From the NCBI RefSeq assembly GCF_018812025.1, contig NC_063061.1, positions 36,874,866-36,938,865 of the forward strand: 64,000 bases of DNA, written 5' to 3'. Shown piece after piece: positions 40,025-52,346 of this stretch (the stretch's first letter is position 1; every line of letters starts with the position of its first letter). The position numbers were made by a program, and so were the translations under genes. The notes below the pieces were generated by a model, which worked only from the letters and a program-made list of their open reading frames with translations, did no database searches and was not told the DNA's origin. This DNA comes from Megalobrama amblycephala. Taxonomy: Eukaryota; Chordata; Actinopteri; Cypriniformes; Xenocyprididae.

Positions 40025-40900
40025 AGCATTAACAAGCCTGTTAACATGCAGAATCACTAAAGGAAAGAAGAGAACAGAAAAAAGAGACAAACAGAAACAA
40101 AAGAGCTACAACTGACTTCAGCCACAGCCTTAGATGAAATCAACTGAAGATAAAAGACATTTAATCTCTCCAGATCTCTGCTGAGGTGGATTAAACAACT
40201 CCACAAACCTCATTACAGCCTTTAATATTACTAACCAGATTGACTTTATTTGTGTCATTCATCTACAGAAGCTCTTATTGAGAATTAAAATAAGTTTAAC
40301 GCTTATGTTTGTTTCAAGTCACCATAATGGTGATTGGTGTTTCCATTAGTTGGGCTCTTAACTTTTATGTTTGTTTGTTAAACATGTTTGCAGTAGCAAA
40401 TAAAGCTGAAATGAAATCCGATAATGATTTTATAATCGTTGCAAAAAAGCAAGAATTGCTGATGTAATTATTGTGTTGTGCCCTTAATGCATTCAAATTA
40501 CAATCCCTGTTTGAAACATGAGAAAACAGCAGAACAAAGATAAATCATTGTTTTTTTTGCAGAAAATACTAAACTACAATGACAAACACAGATATGAGCA
40601 ATCAGCGTATGAATCTCAACAATGGTGACAACAAAATATTCAATCAGATCAACTCTGGACATCACAAAAAGCTACTAAAAGACAGGACAAAAACCACAGC
40701 AAAAAATATAAGCTAATAGTTAGAATTAAAAAAAATAATAGGACAATTCAGCTGCATAATTTATTCATGCTGTGATGCATGCTGGGAGTTTTGTACTATT
40801 GTTCCCAGCATGATTGTCACCATAGTTGAGATTAATGTGCTGATTCTTTGTGTCTTTGTGTGTCATCTTAGAATAACTTCTTAAATCCAAATGCTTTTAC
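40025..40900 (+). repeat. left half of a 6.6-kb inverted-repeat complex
   Basis: Carries the foldback-family arm (ACAACTGACTTCAGCCACAG, CCAGATTGACTTTAT) and then an inner palindrome around CAACAATGGTGACAAC at 40560-40880. That inner block is repeated in inverse at 46295-46620. Confidence 0.75.
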
Positions 40901-41619
40901 TAGATAAGTAAAAAGACATAAGATTTTTTTTTGTTGTCTGGAAAATAAAAAGTAAAAATTGAGTTTTTGTTTAAAACAAGCAAAATTATCTGCTAATTAA
41001 GAAAAATAATATTGTTTCTGTCCCTAACATGCAAAAAATCACATGTCCTTGGAACACACTAGATGATTTTCAAATCTTTACCGATTTTTAAAACTGTGGG
41101 AGACCACAGACATAATTACATTTTCAACCAATTTTTTTCTCAACGCGCACACTAGATGATTCGACTGGACCGCGAGACCACACACCTGTTGATTGTATCA
41201 ATTTCACAGTGACACAAGATAACGTGACTTGAGAAGAAAAACAAACAGAAGACAATCAACGTTGTCAGTAGGCTCAGCTCAGTTTTGATCGGGAGCAGTT
41301 AAATATTAATGACACCACACAGTAGAGGATATTTTGGACAAAAAAATTGTTTGTGACAAGCTTTGAATCAGGCCACAACCCCCCTGAGTGCTTTTTAAAA
41401 GAATGGGAATGTTTTTTTTTTTACAAAGTGACATCGCCAACTACTTGTCTGGCATGCGTAATACAGCGTTTTTAGTCATTTGCGCAGAGCCATGTGAATG
41501 GGGATTTTTGATAACGTCATCTGTACAAAAAACGTCTATTTTTAGTACATCGTTGTCGTGTAAACATACCTTTAGTATTAGTTTTTCTCTTGCTGCTGAA
41601 ATTGTGTTACCTGTGGCAA

Positions 41620-42110
41620 CTTGATGATGAAGAAGTTGTCATCATCTAGTGGTCTAATCTTACGCAGAGTGTTTTTTTATCATGTAGATGCAATGCAGTA
41701 AACTTCAACTTAATAATAGAATACACTGCAGAATGAAGCATGTCACCATTGTTGAGATTAATATGTCTATGAGGGTTTATGTTTAGAAAGATGCTTAAGA
41801 GGCCCTGCAGCGATCAACCTAAAGCTTTCACCTGCACACCCACTGAAGCAAAGAGGGGTTGTGCCCAGTCTATATCTGGATGGGAGACCTCTTGGTAGAC
41901 TGAGAAGCTGCAGGAAGAGGTGTTAGAGAGGCCAGTGGGTCCTAATGCCCCAGTGTAGTCGCAATAAGCTGTACTGTATAAAGGGTGTAACCCTGGTGTA
42001 AAATAATCCATACAGCACATCACATATCGCCCAATGCCCCAGTACAGTCACCATAAACTGTACTGAATAAAGGGTTAAAATAAACCCCAGAAAATAAGGG
42101 GTGTAACCCT
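41620..42110 (+). mobile_element. 5S rRNA-derived SINE-like sequence with repeated tail
   Basis: 41838-41900 resembles the 3' half of 5S rRNA (CACTGAAGCAAAG, then TCTGGATGGGAGACC), followed by the tail AATGCCCCAGTGTAGTC, which is present again near 42030. The same unit occurs at 43180-43275 plus 45667-45840, where it is split by the transposon. The 5S similarity fits SINE3-type elements of zebrafish; it is too diverged to be a 5S gene. Confidence 0.65.
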
Positions 42111-42287
42111 GGGGCAAAAATAATCCCTACATACCATGCAGGTAGTTAGTTAGTTTCACATCACAAATGATATAATACCTTATTTACTTCTTACATCAAA
42201 GCGTTCTATTTTTTTCATTACTATTTTTAAAGTTTTTGAAAGAAGTCTCTTGCTTATCAAGACTGCATTTTTTGATTAAAAAAAAAA

Positions 42288-43090
42288 ACAGAAAATCACA
42301 AACAAAACTGACAGTTTGAACTGTTTCAAATTCAACCATCATTGAAATCTCATAACGGAACAAAACCGACTGTCATTGAGATCTTGTAAACGAACAATAC
42401 CGAGATCCCATAACCGAACAAATCCGACCATCATTGAAATTTCACAATGAAACAAAACTAACCATCTCTAAAGTCTTGTAAAGGAAAAAAGGAACAAAAC
42501 TGACAATCATTGTGATCTCGTAAATAAACAAAGCCGACCATCATTGAACTTTTGTTACAAAACAAATCTCATAATGGAACAAAACTGACCATCGTTGAAT
42601 TCTCATAGCGGAGCAAAGATGATCATCATTGAAATCGTGTAACCAAATAAAACTGACACTGAAAACCAACCGTCATTAAAATCTTGAAATGAAACAATAT
42701 CGACCATCATTGAAATGTCGTAATGGAACAAAACAGGCCATCACTGAAATCTTGTAAAGGAACATAACCAACCGTCATTGAAATCTCATAAAGAAACAAA
42801 ACTGACTGTCATTGAGATCTCGTAACAGAACAAAACCAACCAAGATCCCATAACACAACAAAACTGACCATCATCAGCGGAACAGAACTAACCGTCATTG
42901 AAATCTCATAACAAAACAAAACCGTTAACCATTGAGGTCTCGTAAAGGAACAAAACTGACTGTCAATAAAATTTCGCAATGAAACAAAACCAACCATCTT
43001 TGAAATCTCGTAAAGGAACAAAGAAACAAAACCAACAATCATTGAGATCTTGTAAAGAAACAAATCCGACCATAAGTGACCATAAAGACA
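42288..43090 (+). repeat. minisatellite, CATTGAAATCTCATAACGGA type
   Basis: About 20 diverged copies of a unit of roughly 35-40 bases with the core GACCATCATTGAAATCT...GAACAAAAC. The same repeat resumes at 45836-46265 beyond the transposon. Confidence 0.85.
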
Positions 43091-43275
43091 GTTTCAAGTA
43101 ATATTGCAAAAATGTATAAAACAAAACATCCTCTGTAGCACCTTTAAATCTCATAATGGAACAAAACCGACCGACACTGAAATCTGATGAAGAGGTTGTC
43201 ATCATCTAGTGGTCTAATCTTACAAAGAGTGTTTTTTTTTTATCATGTAGATGTAATGCAGTAAACTTCAACTTA

Positions 43276-45666
43276 CAGTTTTTCTCAAATGCTAAAACAC
43301 AAAAGCCAATCCTCTAAACCAAATGACCAGTTGTCTAAACACATTTACTAAATCTAGCCATCATTTTCCAATATCATAAACACATTTCACATGAAGACAC
43401 AATTCACAAAACACAATCCTCCGTTCTCATAAATCTTAACACATTTTTCTTTGCTAAAACACAAGTTGCAAAAGAACTCTGCTCATATTCTCAAATGAAA
43501 GCTCATGTGATGCAAAATGCTTGCCACAGTCAGCAATATTTGAACACAATGAACACACCTGGCGTCATTCATTACACACAGTGACTCAAATTGAAGACAC
43601 TTGTTGCTAATGCTGTGACCACATGTATAAAAGCAAGTTCAGAGTGCACAGTTTGCTGAAGATGGGAAGAGGAATTCGAGTCAGAGGAGGGAGAAGAGCT
43701 GGCCATGGAAGAAGAGGAGCAGGCCAACGAGGAAGAGGAGTTCAAATCAGAGGAGGAAGAGGAGCAGGCCAACAAGGAAGAGGAGTTCAAATCAGAGGAG
43801 GAAGAGGAGCAGGCCAACAAGGGAGAGGAGAAGGTCAAGGAGGGAGAGCAAGACAACCTCGCACCATCATTACGGACAAGATGCGAGCAACAGTCATTGA
43901 CCATGTCATTGTCCATGGCATGACAATGGCTGAAGCAGGACTACGAGTCCGTCCAAACCTGAGTAGGTTCACCGTGGCCACCATTATCAGGGCATTCAGA
44001 CAACACAACAGGTATTGTACTCTATTGCTTTCTTTGTCACAATACAATTTTACAAGCCTGTGAAAGTAGTCTATTGGTTTCAAATCAGTTGTTACTGTAT
44101 TGTAAAACATGTCAATTGACAACACATGTTTCTTTCTTTAGAGTTGAAAGAATGCCACATAGAGGTGGGAGGGTTGCCATATTTACAGCGGCACAAGAAA
44201 CCCTCATTGTGGATATGGTTCGTGAGAACAACCTCATCAGACTCCGGGAGATCAGAGACAAAGTCATTGCCGATAATGTCAACTTTGAGAGCATTGATGA
44301 TGTCAGCTTGGCCACAATAGACCGAGTTCTCCGGCACCAAAAGATGCGGATGAAACAACTCTGCGCGACACAAAGACCTACGTTACGAGTATGTGCAAGT
44401 AAGTATACATCCATGTTCACAGTACAGTTAGTGGACATACTGTGTTGCTCAGTGGCTACATTACTTCTGGACAATACTGTGCTACCTGATTGACTGTTGT
44501 TCTGAACACCTGTGCACTTTCACATTTTCACAGAGGATATTACAGTTGGACGCGATGGCCAGACCTCATGAGTACCTCTTCCTGGATGAGGCTGGCTTCA
44601 ACCTGCAGAAACGAAGGCAAAGAGGCCGTAACATCATTGGCCAAAGAGCCAACGGGGGGGTAATATTACTCTTTGTGCGGCCATGGGTTTGGAGGGGCTT
44701 GTCCACTGGCATGCTGTCCTTGGGTCTTACAACACCCAACGTCTCCTCACCTTCCTAGAGGAGCTAAAAGACATCCTCCTGGACCACAAACAACACCATC
44801 CTGGGCCCGCACATCACATTTATGTGATCATTTGGGACAATGTACGCTTCCACAAAACAAACCAAATCAGAGAGTGGTTCACCACCAACAGTAACCACTT
44901 TTTAAACGTCTGTCTGCCACCCTACTCCCCTTTCCTGAACCCTATAGAGGAGTTCTTCTCATCGTGGAGATGGAAGGTTTATGACAGACAACCATACACT
45001 AGAGAGAACCTCCTAAGGGCAATGGAGCTGGCCTGTGTTGACATCCCAGTGGAGGCCTTCCAAGGATGGATTCGCCATTCCAGGGCGTTTTTCTCGCGGT
45101 GCCTGGCAAGAGACAATATAGCCTGCGATGTGGATGAGGTGATGTGGCCCGATGCAGCTCAGCGACATGATGCCGCACAGTGATTGTGGTGTGAATAAAG
45201 TAAATAAAAAAACTTCACACCCTGATCATGTTTTCAAGAGTACTGTTGTGTGCAATAGATTCTGTTTTTGCATTGAGTTGTGTTACAGTAGTGTACATGC
45301 AGAATTTACTATAGATTTATACTCTTCATATGAAACTCACAAATCTAAATGCCTAATCCTCTGCAGAGATCTAAGAACATCCATTACTATAAAGTTTCTA
45401 AAAATATGCATTGGCAGTTATGAAACAAAGAACCTTCTCACAAATTGAGCATTGTGTTTTCAATTATTTTGCTGTAGTGTGTAATGATGTGTATAGTGTT
45501 TACATTTTTGAAAGCTTCGAGCTGCTCTTTTGGTGTGAAAGTTTGAGTTTTGAAGTGAGAAGGTGTGGTTGTGTTTATGTAGCTTTAGAAAAGGGTGTTG
45601 TGTTTAGACATTGGGGAACATGGAGGAAACGTTTGTGAAATGTGTTTTAGCATTTGAGAAAAACTG
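43276..45666 (+). mobile_element. Tc1/mariner-IS630-type transposon, 2391 bp, with TA duplication
   Basis: Inverted ends CAGTTTTTCTCAAATGC and GCATTTGAGAAAAACTG (25 bases perfect on each side, continuing ...TAAAACAC) lie between TA at 43274-43275 and TA at 45667-45668. The sequence CTTCAACT-TA-ATAATAGAAT at 41702-41721 is the same locus without the insertion, proving the borders and the TA duplication. It carries one decayed transposase gene. Confidence 0.95.
43662..45183 (+). pseudogene. IS630/Tc1-like DDE transposase, three exons, frameshifted
   Basis: Catalyses cut-and-paste transposition. Exon 1 (43662-44011) has an Arg-Gly-rich N-terminus with three tandem copies of a 45-base unit, then a helix-turn-helix-like part (MTMAEAGLRVR). 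Exon 2 (44142 to 44405, donor GTAAGT) has ETLIVDMVRENN and ends YEYVQ in a shifted frame. Exon 3 (from 44534, acceptor CACAG) has LDEAGFN (first Asp), IIWDNVRFH (second Asp) and PPYSPFLNPIEE (Glu), with 36 residues between the second Asp and the first Glu. Two breaks are visible: one between 44360 and 44390, one at the G7 run 44654-44660. The introns are phase-consistent with the intended frames. It is no longer translatable as one protein. Confidence 0.88.
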
Positions 45667-45835
45667 TAATAATAGAATGCATTGTGGCAGAAGCATGTCA
45701 CCGTTGTTGAGATTTATATTTCTACATAAGAGCCTATGGTTGGAAAGATGTTTGAGAAGTTTTGCAGTGGTCAACCAAGTTTTCACCTGCACACCCACTG
45801 AAACTAAGAAGGGTTGAGCCCAGTCTATATCCAGA

Positions 45836-46265
45836 TGAGATCTCTTAACCGAATAAAACCAACTGCCATTAAAATTTTGTAAAAGAACAAAACATATTGA
45901 ATTGAGATCTTGTAACCGAATAAAATCAACCGTCATTTAAATCAAAACTGACTGTCTGACTGAAATCTCATAACGAAACAAAACTGACTGTCACTGAAAT
46001 CTCGTATTGGAAAAAATGGCCATTATTTAAACTTCGTTAAGGAACAAAATCGACTGTCATTGAAATCTGAGAATGGAACAAAACCGACTGTCAGTGAAAT
46101 CCCATAACCCAGCAAAACTGAACCGTTATTGAAATGTCATAACATAGGAAAACCATATAAAACCGACCGTCATTAAAGTCTTGTAATGGAACAAAACCGA
46201 CCATAACTGAAATATTGTAACAGAAGATATAAAGGAACAAAACCAATCAGAAGCTAAACCAAAAA
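45836..46265 (+). repeat. minisatellite, continuation of the 42288-43090 type
   Basis: Same CATTGAAATCTC...GGAACAAAACCGACC units, about ten copies. Confidence 0.8.
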
Positions 46266-46294
46266 ACAAAACAAAAAAACACAAAAGTTATTTG

Positions 46295-46660
46295 AAGATG
46301 ACACACAAAGACATCAAGAATCAGCACATGAATCTCAACAATGGTGACAATCAAAAGAGTCATGCCGCAATGCATGCTAGGAACAAACTCCCAGCATGCA
46401 TCACAGCATGAATAAATTATGCAGCTGAATTGTCCTATTATTTTCTTTAATTCTAACTATTTGCTTATATATTTGCTGTAGTTTTTGTTCTGTCTTTTAG
46501 TAGCTTTTTGTGATGTCCAGAGTTGTTCTGATTGTCTGAATATTTTGTTGTCACCATTGTTGAGATTCATATGCTGATTGCTCATATCTGTGTTTGTCAT
46601 TGTAGTTCCATTGTCTTTCAGAGTTTCTGTGGTTTTAATTGTTGTAGATTTAATTTTTCC
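46295..46660 (-). repeat. right half of the inverted-repeat complex
   Basis: Reverse complement of 40560-40880, including CATGAATAAATTATGCAGCT and its neighbours. It is itself palindromic around the CAACAATGGTGACAATC and TTGTCACCATTGTTGAG blocks. Confidence 0.8.
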
Positions 46661-46842
46661 TCATGATCTTATAATAAATACACCTAGGATGGTTTGAGGG
46701 TAAGTAAATCATGGGGTAATTTAAATTTTTGGGTGACCTATCTTTTAAATCTATTCTGTAGGTTTCCCCCATAATCGGTACTGAAAAGACTGCAGATTTT
46801 GCAAGGCTCAATATGTATGAGTCACTTTAAAACAATACACAC

Positions 46843-49800
46843 CTCCAGGAGTTTGTCTCATGGTTGTAAGCCTCCATTGTTTTAAGGTCACTAACACCAT
46901 CAGATCCTCCGATAGCCAATAGAAAGCCATTAAACAGCACTAAAGAAACCTGTGCATACACACAAAGGCCATGATTATACCAGAATAATTTCAAAATGGC
47001 CAAGATATTCTTTTTTTAGGTTTGGAATGACAAGAGGGTAAGTATATAATTTTGGTGAACTATTCTTTCAGTAGAAGACTACTATAACTCCCTCGAACCT
47101 GAAATCTCTTGTTGTTCATAGCCCTGACTGGGCTCCATCGGAGAGTGTCTGGGTCGTATTTCTCCACGGTGCTCAATGACAGACCAAGTTCGTCTCGTCC
47201 TCCGGCCACATACAGACAGCCAAGAAACACGGCACATCCTGAAGCTTCCCTCGGGGTGGACATGGTGGGGCAGAGACACCAGCTTCCCTCAAACGGATCA
47301 AATAGCTCCACTAGTTCAGAAGAATAATGAGTATTGAAGTTTTTGTTTTTTCATTTCAAATTTGCACATATATGTGTTTGTGTACCTGAATCCAGCGGCA
47401 TGTCTCCATCTGTTCCTCCCATGACATAAATTTGACCGTTTAGGACAGCAGCTGATGCAGCTGCTCTGTTCCTCAGCATTGGAGTCAACTTAGACCAGGA
47501 GTTCTTCAACGGGTCATACCTACAGCACAGAGAGCTATGTGTTTGTCTTAAGAAGATCTTCATATCTCCAGAGTTATGTTTCTCTGTGATGCACGTGCAT
47601 ATGTGTCACTGTGTGTAGACCTCTCTACTGTGTTAATGCAGGTCATTCCATCAAAACCCCCGAGTGTAATGAGACATCCCTCCATCTCTACAACACAAAC
47701 CCTTGACCGTGGCGAGGAGAGCGAGGGCACGTCCACACACCAGGTGTTACGCTCTGGATCATACCTAACACACATAAACACATTCACTCAGGCATCATAG
47801 ACATGCTCCTGTTTTTAGACATTCTAGGATTAAACTATTGTCCAAATTCTAAGGCAGCGCTGCTTGTCCCCTTTTTGGAAAAGTCAACACATCAATATAA
47901 AATGGCAGACAAAGACAGAGAAATGAGAATTGTAAATGAATATCCTTAAAATTAATTAAATTCTGAGAAATGTGATCCCAAAAACATTTAATATAATTAA
48001 AAATTGACTATTTTACCCAATATTTGTGTACCATGTATTTTTTAGATTTACTTAAGCTTTACCAAAGACTTTATATATAGAAAAATGGTGCACTAGTATT
48101 ATTATGAATGGAAGAAAGTGCAACGCGCAATATGGCGGAATAAGTCCCGCCTTCTAAATAAGAGCCAATCGCCGATTGGTAAAGTCATCGCGTCACTGCA
48201 GCTGTTGTTAGAAGCTCCGGTTCCTATAGAAACATTCAGACGCGCGCCTCCGAAATGAGGCACAAGAGACGCGCGTTTAGGACGGCGCATTAGGTTGATC
48301 CAGCCTGGAAAATGCCGGGTTTTTTTTGTCGTGATTCGAGAGTTTAGAAACAAATTTATGAGACAGTTGTTTTGAGATTTCATTGGTGATTTCAAATATG
48401 AAATTTAATCGAAAGCTTGGTGAACAGCTTTGAAGAATTTAATGTTTCCCCATTCAAAGAGATAGGAGCTGCACTTGAATGCCCGAGAGGCGTTTCAAAG
48501 ATGGCCGCTGAGTGAAAAGACTTGTCTTAAACTTAAAGGGACTTCCCAGCTAACAGAATTTTGTTATAAGAACGTTCTCTAAATATTCAGTGTTGGTTCT
48601 GGGAACATTAAAAACGTCCAGTTTTCTTGACGTTACAGGAACATTTTTATAAGGTGTAATGTTCCTCAAACGTTCTTTCAACTTAACTTTGATTTAAAAT
48701 TCAACATTGTAGGAACGTTGATTTGTAACATTCCAAGAACATAAAATGTACAGTTTCCGTAATGTTAGTAGAATGTTATTTGAAGGTTTGTATGATGTTC
48801 CTGAAATATTCTTTCAATCATTCAAACACCTGCTGTGAACAACCACTGAAAGAAAGAGAAATAAAAACACAAACTGACTTTCTTCATCCACAGCCTTAGA
48901 TGAACTGAAGATAAAAGACATTAAATCTCTGAAGATCTGATTAAACATCTCCACAAACAGCATTACCAGCTTCACTTATTACTAACCAGATTGACTTTAT
49001 TTCTGTCACACATCTTCAGAAGCTCTTACTGAGAATTAACAGAAGTTTAGATGTTTTGTTTGAGGTCACCATCATGGAGATTGGTGGTTGTTTTAGTTGA
49101 ACTCTTGACCCCTAGCTATGGTAGAGTTGCTTCTTTATCAGCAATCGCAGGTATTTTCAGAAAACATTTCTGCACTGATAAATCAGATAACTTTTAAACA
49201 ACTTTTGAATGTTACAAATCAACGTTCCTACAATGTTGAGTTTTTAATCAAAATTAAGTTGAAAGAACGTTTGAGAAACATTATACCTTATAAAAACTTT
49301 CCTCTAACATCAAGAAAACTGGACGTTTTTAATGTTCCCAGAACCAACACTGAATATTTAGAGAACGATCTTATAACAAAATTCTGTTAGCTGGGTTTGT
49401 CTTTACTTAACTTAATCATTAGAGCATACTAAACTAAACTTTCTTCACATAAAATGCAATCCCAGAATGCATCACCACAGTAAATAAAAAACAAGATAGT
49501 GGAAAAATGTATATAATATAATGTATTTAATATATGCTTAAAAAATTAATAATTTAATATTGAAAAGTATTTATAAAAATGGCTTAATGTTACTAAAAAC
49601 GAAATTACGCTAGTAAGAGTAGGCTACCGGAAGATTAATTTAGCAACAAGTTAATCCTAAACTCTATTGAAATCACCTGTGAGTCGAATCTCATGCACTT
49701 CACAAGTTTTAGTTCTAAACTGATGTAAACGCCCACCTCTCCACGCTGCTCAAACAGGTGACATCATCAGACCCGCCCACAGTATAGATGACCCCGCCCA

Positions 49801-50256
49801 GAGCACACACCCCCGTGTCACCGCGCTGATGGTGCATTGGAGCAGTCATCTTCCACTCATTATACTGGGGGCAGAACTGCTCAACCGGACAGGATGGGTC
49901 ATCTTTACTCCAGCCTCCAACTAAACAAACAAACATTTAAAAACATGTAGAGAAACAACTGAGATCTCATTTGTGATTTTATACTATATATATATACTCT
50001 TTACATTTATAGTTGCTAATGGCAGCAGACCAAACTTCCTAAAATGTTTAGGCAGGTGTAGAAAAGTCTGAAAGTCATTGACAGACAAAGAGACTGATAG
50101 AAATACTGACCAACATATATCACGTCAGAGGGTTTGTCTTTGGACGACACTTTATTCCTCTTTGAGCTGGTGTTGCTATAGCAATGACCCTTGGTGCTGT
50201 GCGGGTTGATATTATTTTTGATGACCAAGAGGTCCTCATCCTCCTTAAAGTGACTG
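46843..50256 (-). CDS. KLHL20-like Kelch protein, six exons, partial
   Basis: Encodes a six-bladed Kelch beta-propeller, the substrate-binding part of BTB-Kelch adaptors for cullin-3 ubiquitin ligases. Exons in transcript order: 50111-50256, 49737-49920, 47621-47764, 47386-47519, 47099-47310, 46843-46949, all phase-consistent with GT-AG junctions. Blades show IYTVGGSDDVTCLSSVE, LITLGGFDGMTCINTVE, IYVMGGTDGDMPLDSVELF, LYVAGGRDELGLSLSTVE and LLAIGGSDGVSDLKTMEAY. Blade order and the NNKRF...TWR-type ending resemble KLHL20, but identity is modest. Upstream of the first blade, HFKEDEDLLVIKNN...SSKDKPSDVIYVVGG is not alignable to the usual linker. The BTB and BACK exons and the final exon after NSWR were not found; the gene may be truncated, or those exons may lie in repeat-rich DNA or be unrecognised. 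Confidence 0.82.
48545..49395. mobile_element. long inverted-repeat element in a Kelch intron
   Basis: CCCAGCTAACAGAATTTTG at the left mirrors CAAAATTCTGTTAGCTGGG at the right, with arms of about 180 bases (TCAGTGTTGGTTCTGGGAAC and inverse). The core 48830-49110 contains the CCAGATTGACTTTAT sequence of the foldback family. The rest of this 1.8-kb intron (47865-48530) is GC-richer DNA without coding signals. Confidence 0.85.
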
Positions 50257-51768
50257 CTGAACATACACACACACAAAAAAAAGAAATCCTGAAAATGCAT
50301 TTCAGACAACACATATGCAAACTCATCACACTTAAAACACAGCGAGCAAACAACAAAACACCCATCTGCTCTGCTGTGAACATGCTGTACAGTAGATCGC
50401 AACACTGATGGAGCAGATCGCTGCTGTGTCTCTCACTGAATGACACTCAAATCTTGCTGTCTGCTGAGGAGATGTGTGTTGATGAGGCTTATAAGCTTTA
50501 TAAAAAATAAGGGGATAATTCCATCTGACTTACATATGATCAAGGGACCGGAGGAATATCTAGAGACCAGAATATCCAAGAAACTTGAGTGTGACTTTTT
50601 TGACTTGGGCCAGAGGGGGTTGGGTTTATTGTGTAGTCCGCCAACATGTGCCCGTTCACTACATCAATGGTCTCACCTGTTATAAAATATGGCAATGAAT
50701 GTGTCTAACCTACATATCCAATGTGATCGCCTACAAACCACCCCGCACATACTAGCGCTTTGATTTTGCATCTCCACTGCTTCGTGAATCTTCAAAACTT
50801 TTGTGAATCTTTTTTTCCCCCTAACTCTGAAACGCATATCAAACTGAAAAGTCACGTGATTTCACTAAACAAGTCTCGTTATGTCATAATTATGTTACAA
50901 AAATCCTACCACTCCTCTTTTTTTAATCCCCATGAATCATAAGCAGTGTCTCTGAACAAGCCGTTTGCAGGTTCCTGGCAATGTGACGTCACATTAGCCA
51001 CAGGCCCCGCCCACGAATGTTGACAGACAATGCCATTTTAACATAGAACCGCCCTGAGCGAGTTCACAGCAAGTCCGTCATTGCTGCACTGACGAGAATG
51101 TCTCCTGAGCGTTTTAGGTGTTCTGTAGCTAGATGGATGAATCCACATAGCTCTCTCCATTTACTCCCTAAATCTGAGCCTCTGAACACGAGGTGGATTA
51201 ATTTTGTTTCTGAAGAAGCTAAAAATTTGTTACTCAAGGATATATTAGTACAAACTGTTCGTGATCCAGCTTACAGCCTCCAGAGTGATACTGGATATGG
51301 CAGTAATGAAGGTGAGAGCACTTTATTACAATTCATCGGAGTTGATTTATGGATAAAGTGTACCAGTTTATTAAGCACCACCTGAAAAGGCATAAGGTCT
51401 TTATATATTTGTTTATTATTAGTTGTAACGAGTGTTTCTGTGTACTTCGCTGTGTATGTTGATGAAATATACAGTGACCAGATATATATACGTATTTAGT
51501 TGAGAAACCGAGTGTGTACACCCGAGAGAAATTACGAGCATATAAATCATATAAATCATATCTAACACATTAGAACCACTGGGGAACAACACCACTTCCG
51601 TTGCCAAAATGCGCGCGCCACTATTTGATCACGTGGGCTGTAAAAGGGTCTATATCAGGGATATTCAATTGGCCCTGAAGCAACCTCCGAGTGGCCCAGC
51701 CCGTGGTCATAATAAATAGCCCATAAGCATAATAAATTAATATATATTATTTATAAATTATTATTTAA

Positions 51769-52136
51769 AGGTTCTCTAAGCGATCCTGGCTGGAGTAACT
51801 TCCTGTTGACGTTCGAAGTGTTGTCAAACAAAACAGAGGCTAGCTAGACCCTCCCTCCTCCTCCTCTTCCCCTCCGTGCTTCCGGAAACAGTCATAAATG
51901 TGCATTTAAAATCATTCTTGTCGGTTATTGGCTGGAGCATGTTTATTATGATTTTGTGGTCCAGGCTGCACCAGTTTGTTTTTATTGCTGTTTTTGGAGC
52001 TTGTGGCGACTACAGAGACCGTGTTTTTTTACAGTGTGTTCAGGGGACAGGCAGCTAGCGGATAGTGAGGAGATGTTTGCTGTATGTGACAAAAAAAGTT
52101 TTGGCCTAAAAACGTGTGACATCACGTAGAGTACCT
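51769..52136. mobile_element. TTAA-flanked MITE, family H, nested in the hAT relic
   Basis: TTAA at 51765-51768 and 52137-52140; ends AGGTTCTCTAAGCG and ACGTAGAGTACCT (imperfect inverted repeats). Confidence 0.8.
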
Positions 52137-52171
52137 TTAATAAAATGTAATATAATTACTAATTAATATAT

Positions 52172-52177
<6 letters not shown>

Positions 52178-52216
<39 letters not shown>
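52178..52216 (+). repeat. (AT)n microsatellite
   Basis: About 19 AT units within the hAT relic. Confidence 0.95.
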
Positions 52217-52221
<5 letters not shown>

Positions 52222-52346
52222 AGTATTTATTATGTCTATGGTCCCGCCAAAAACACGCATTCCTACGTAAATTCATACCACGTAGCCTAGCAACATGCAA
52301 ACAATGCAGAGCGTGCTGGTAGTAGCCTAGATTAGCTACTATCAAT

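Larger units (their letters stand above)
38595..46842. other. repeat-rich interval between kcnt1 and the Kelch gene
   Basis: No host exon was recognised. It should contain the kcnt1 upstream promoter (38595 onward) and perhaps the missing last exon of the Kelch gene. 38650-39780 and 40900-41600 show only short fragments of dispersed repeats (for example 39660-39720, a single end of the AGGGTTAGTTCACCC family). Confidence 0.6.

Noticed and set aside
41838..41900. 5S rRNA gene
   Set aside because: Only part of the 3' half is recognisable, it is diverged, and it lies in a repeated unit; a SINE-like origin is more likely.
43705..43923. Glu-rich frame EEEEQANEEEE
   Set aside because: It is the shadow of the Arg-Gly repeat in exon 1 of the transposase, read in another phase.
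50120..50446. Frame overlapping the first Kelch exon as an N-terminal BTB exon
   Set aside because: It is in a different phase from the Kelch exon and has no BTB or BACK resemblance.
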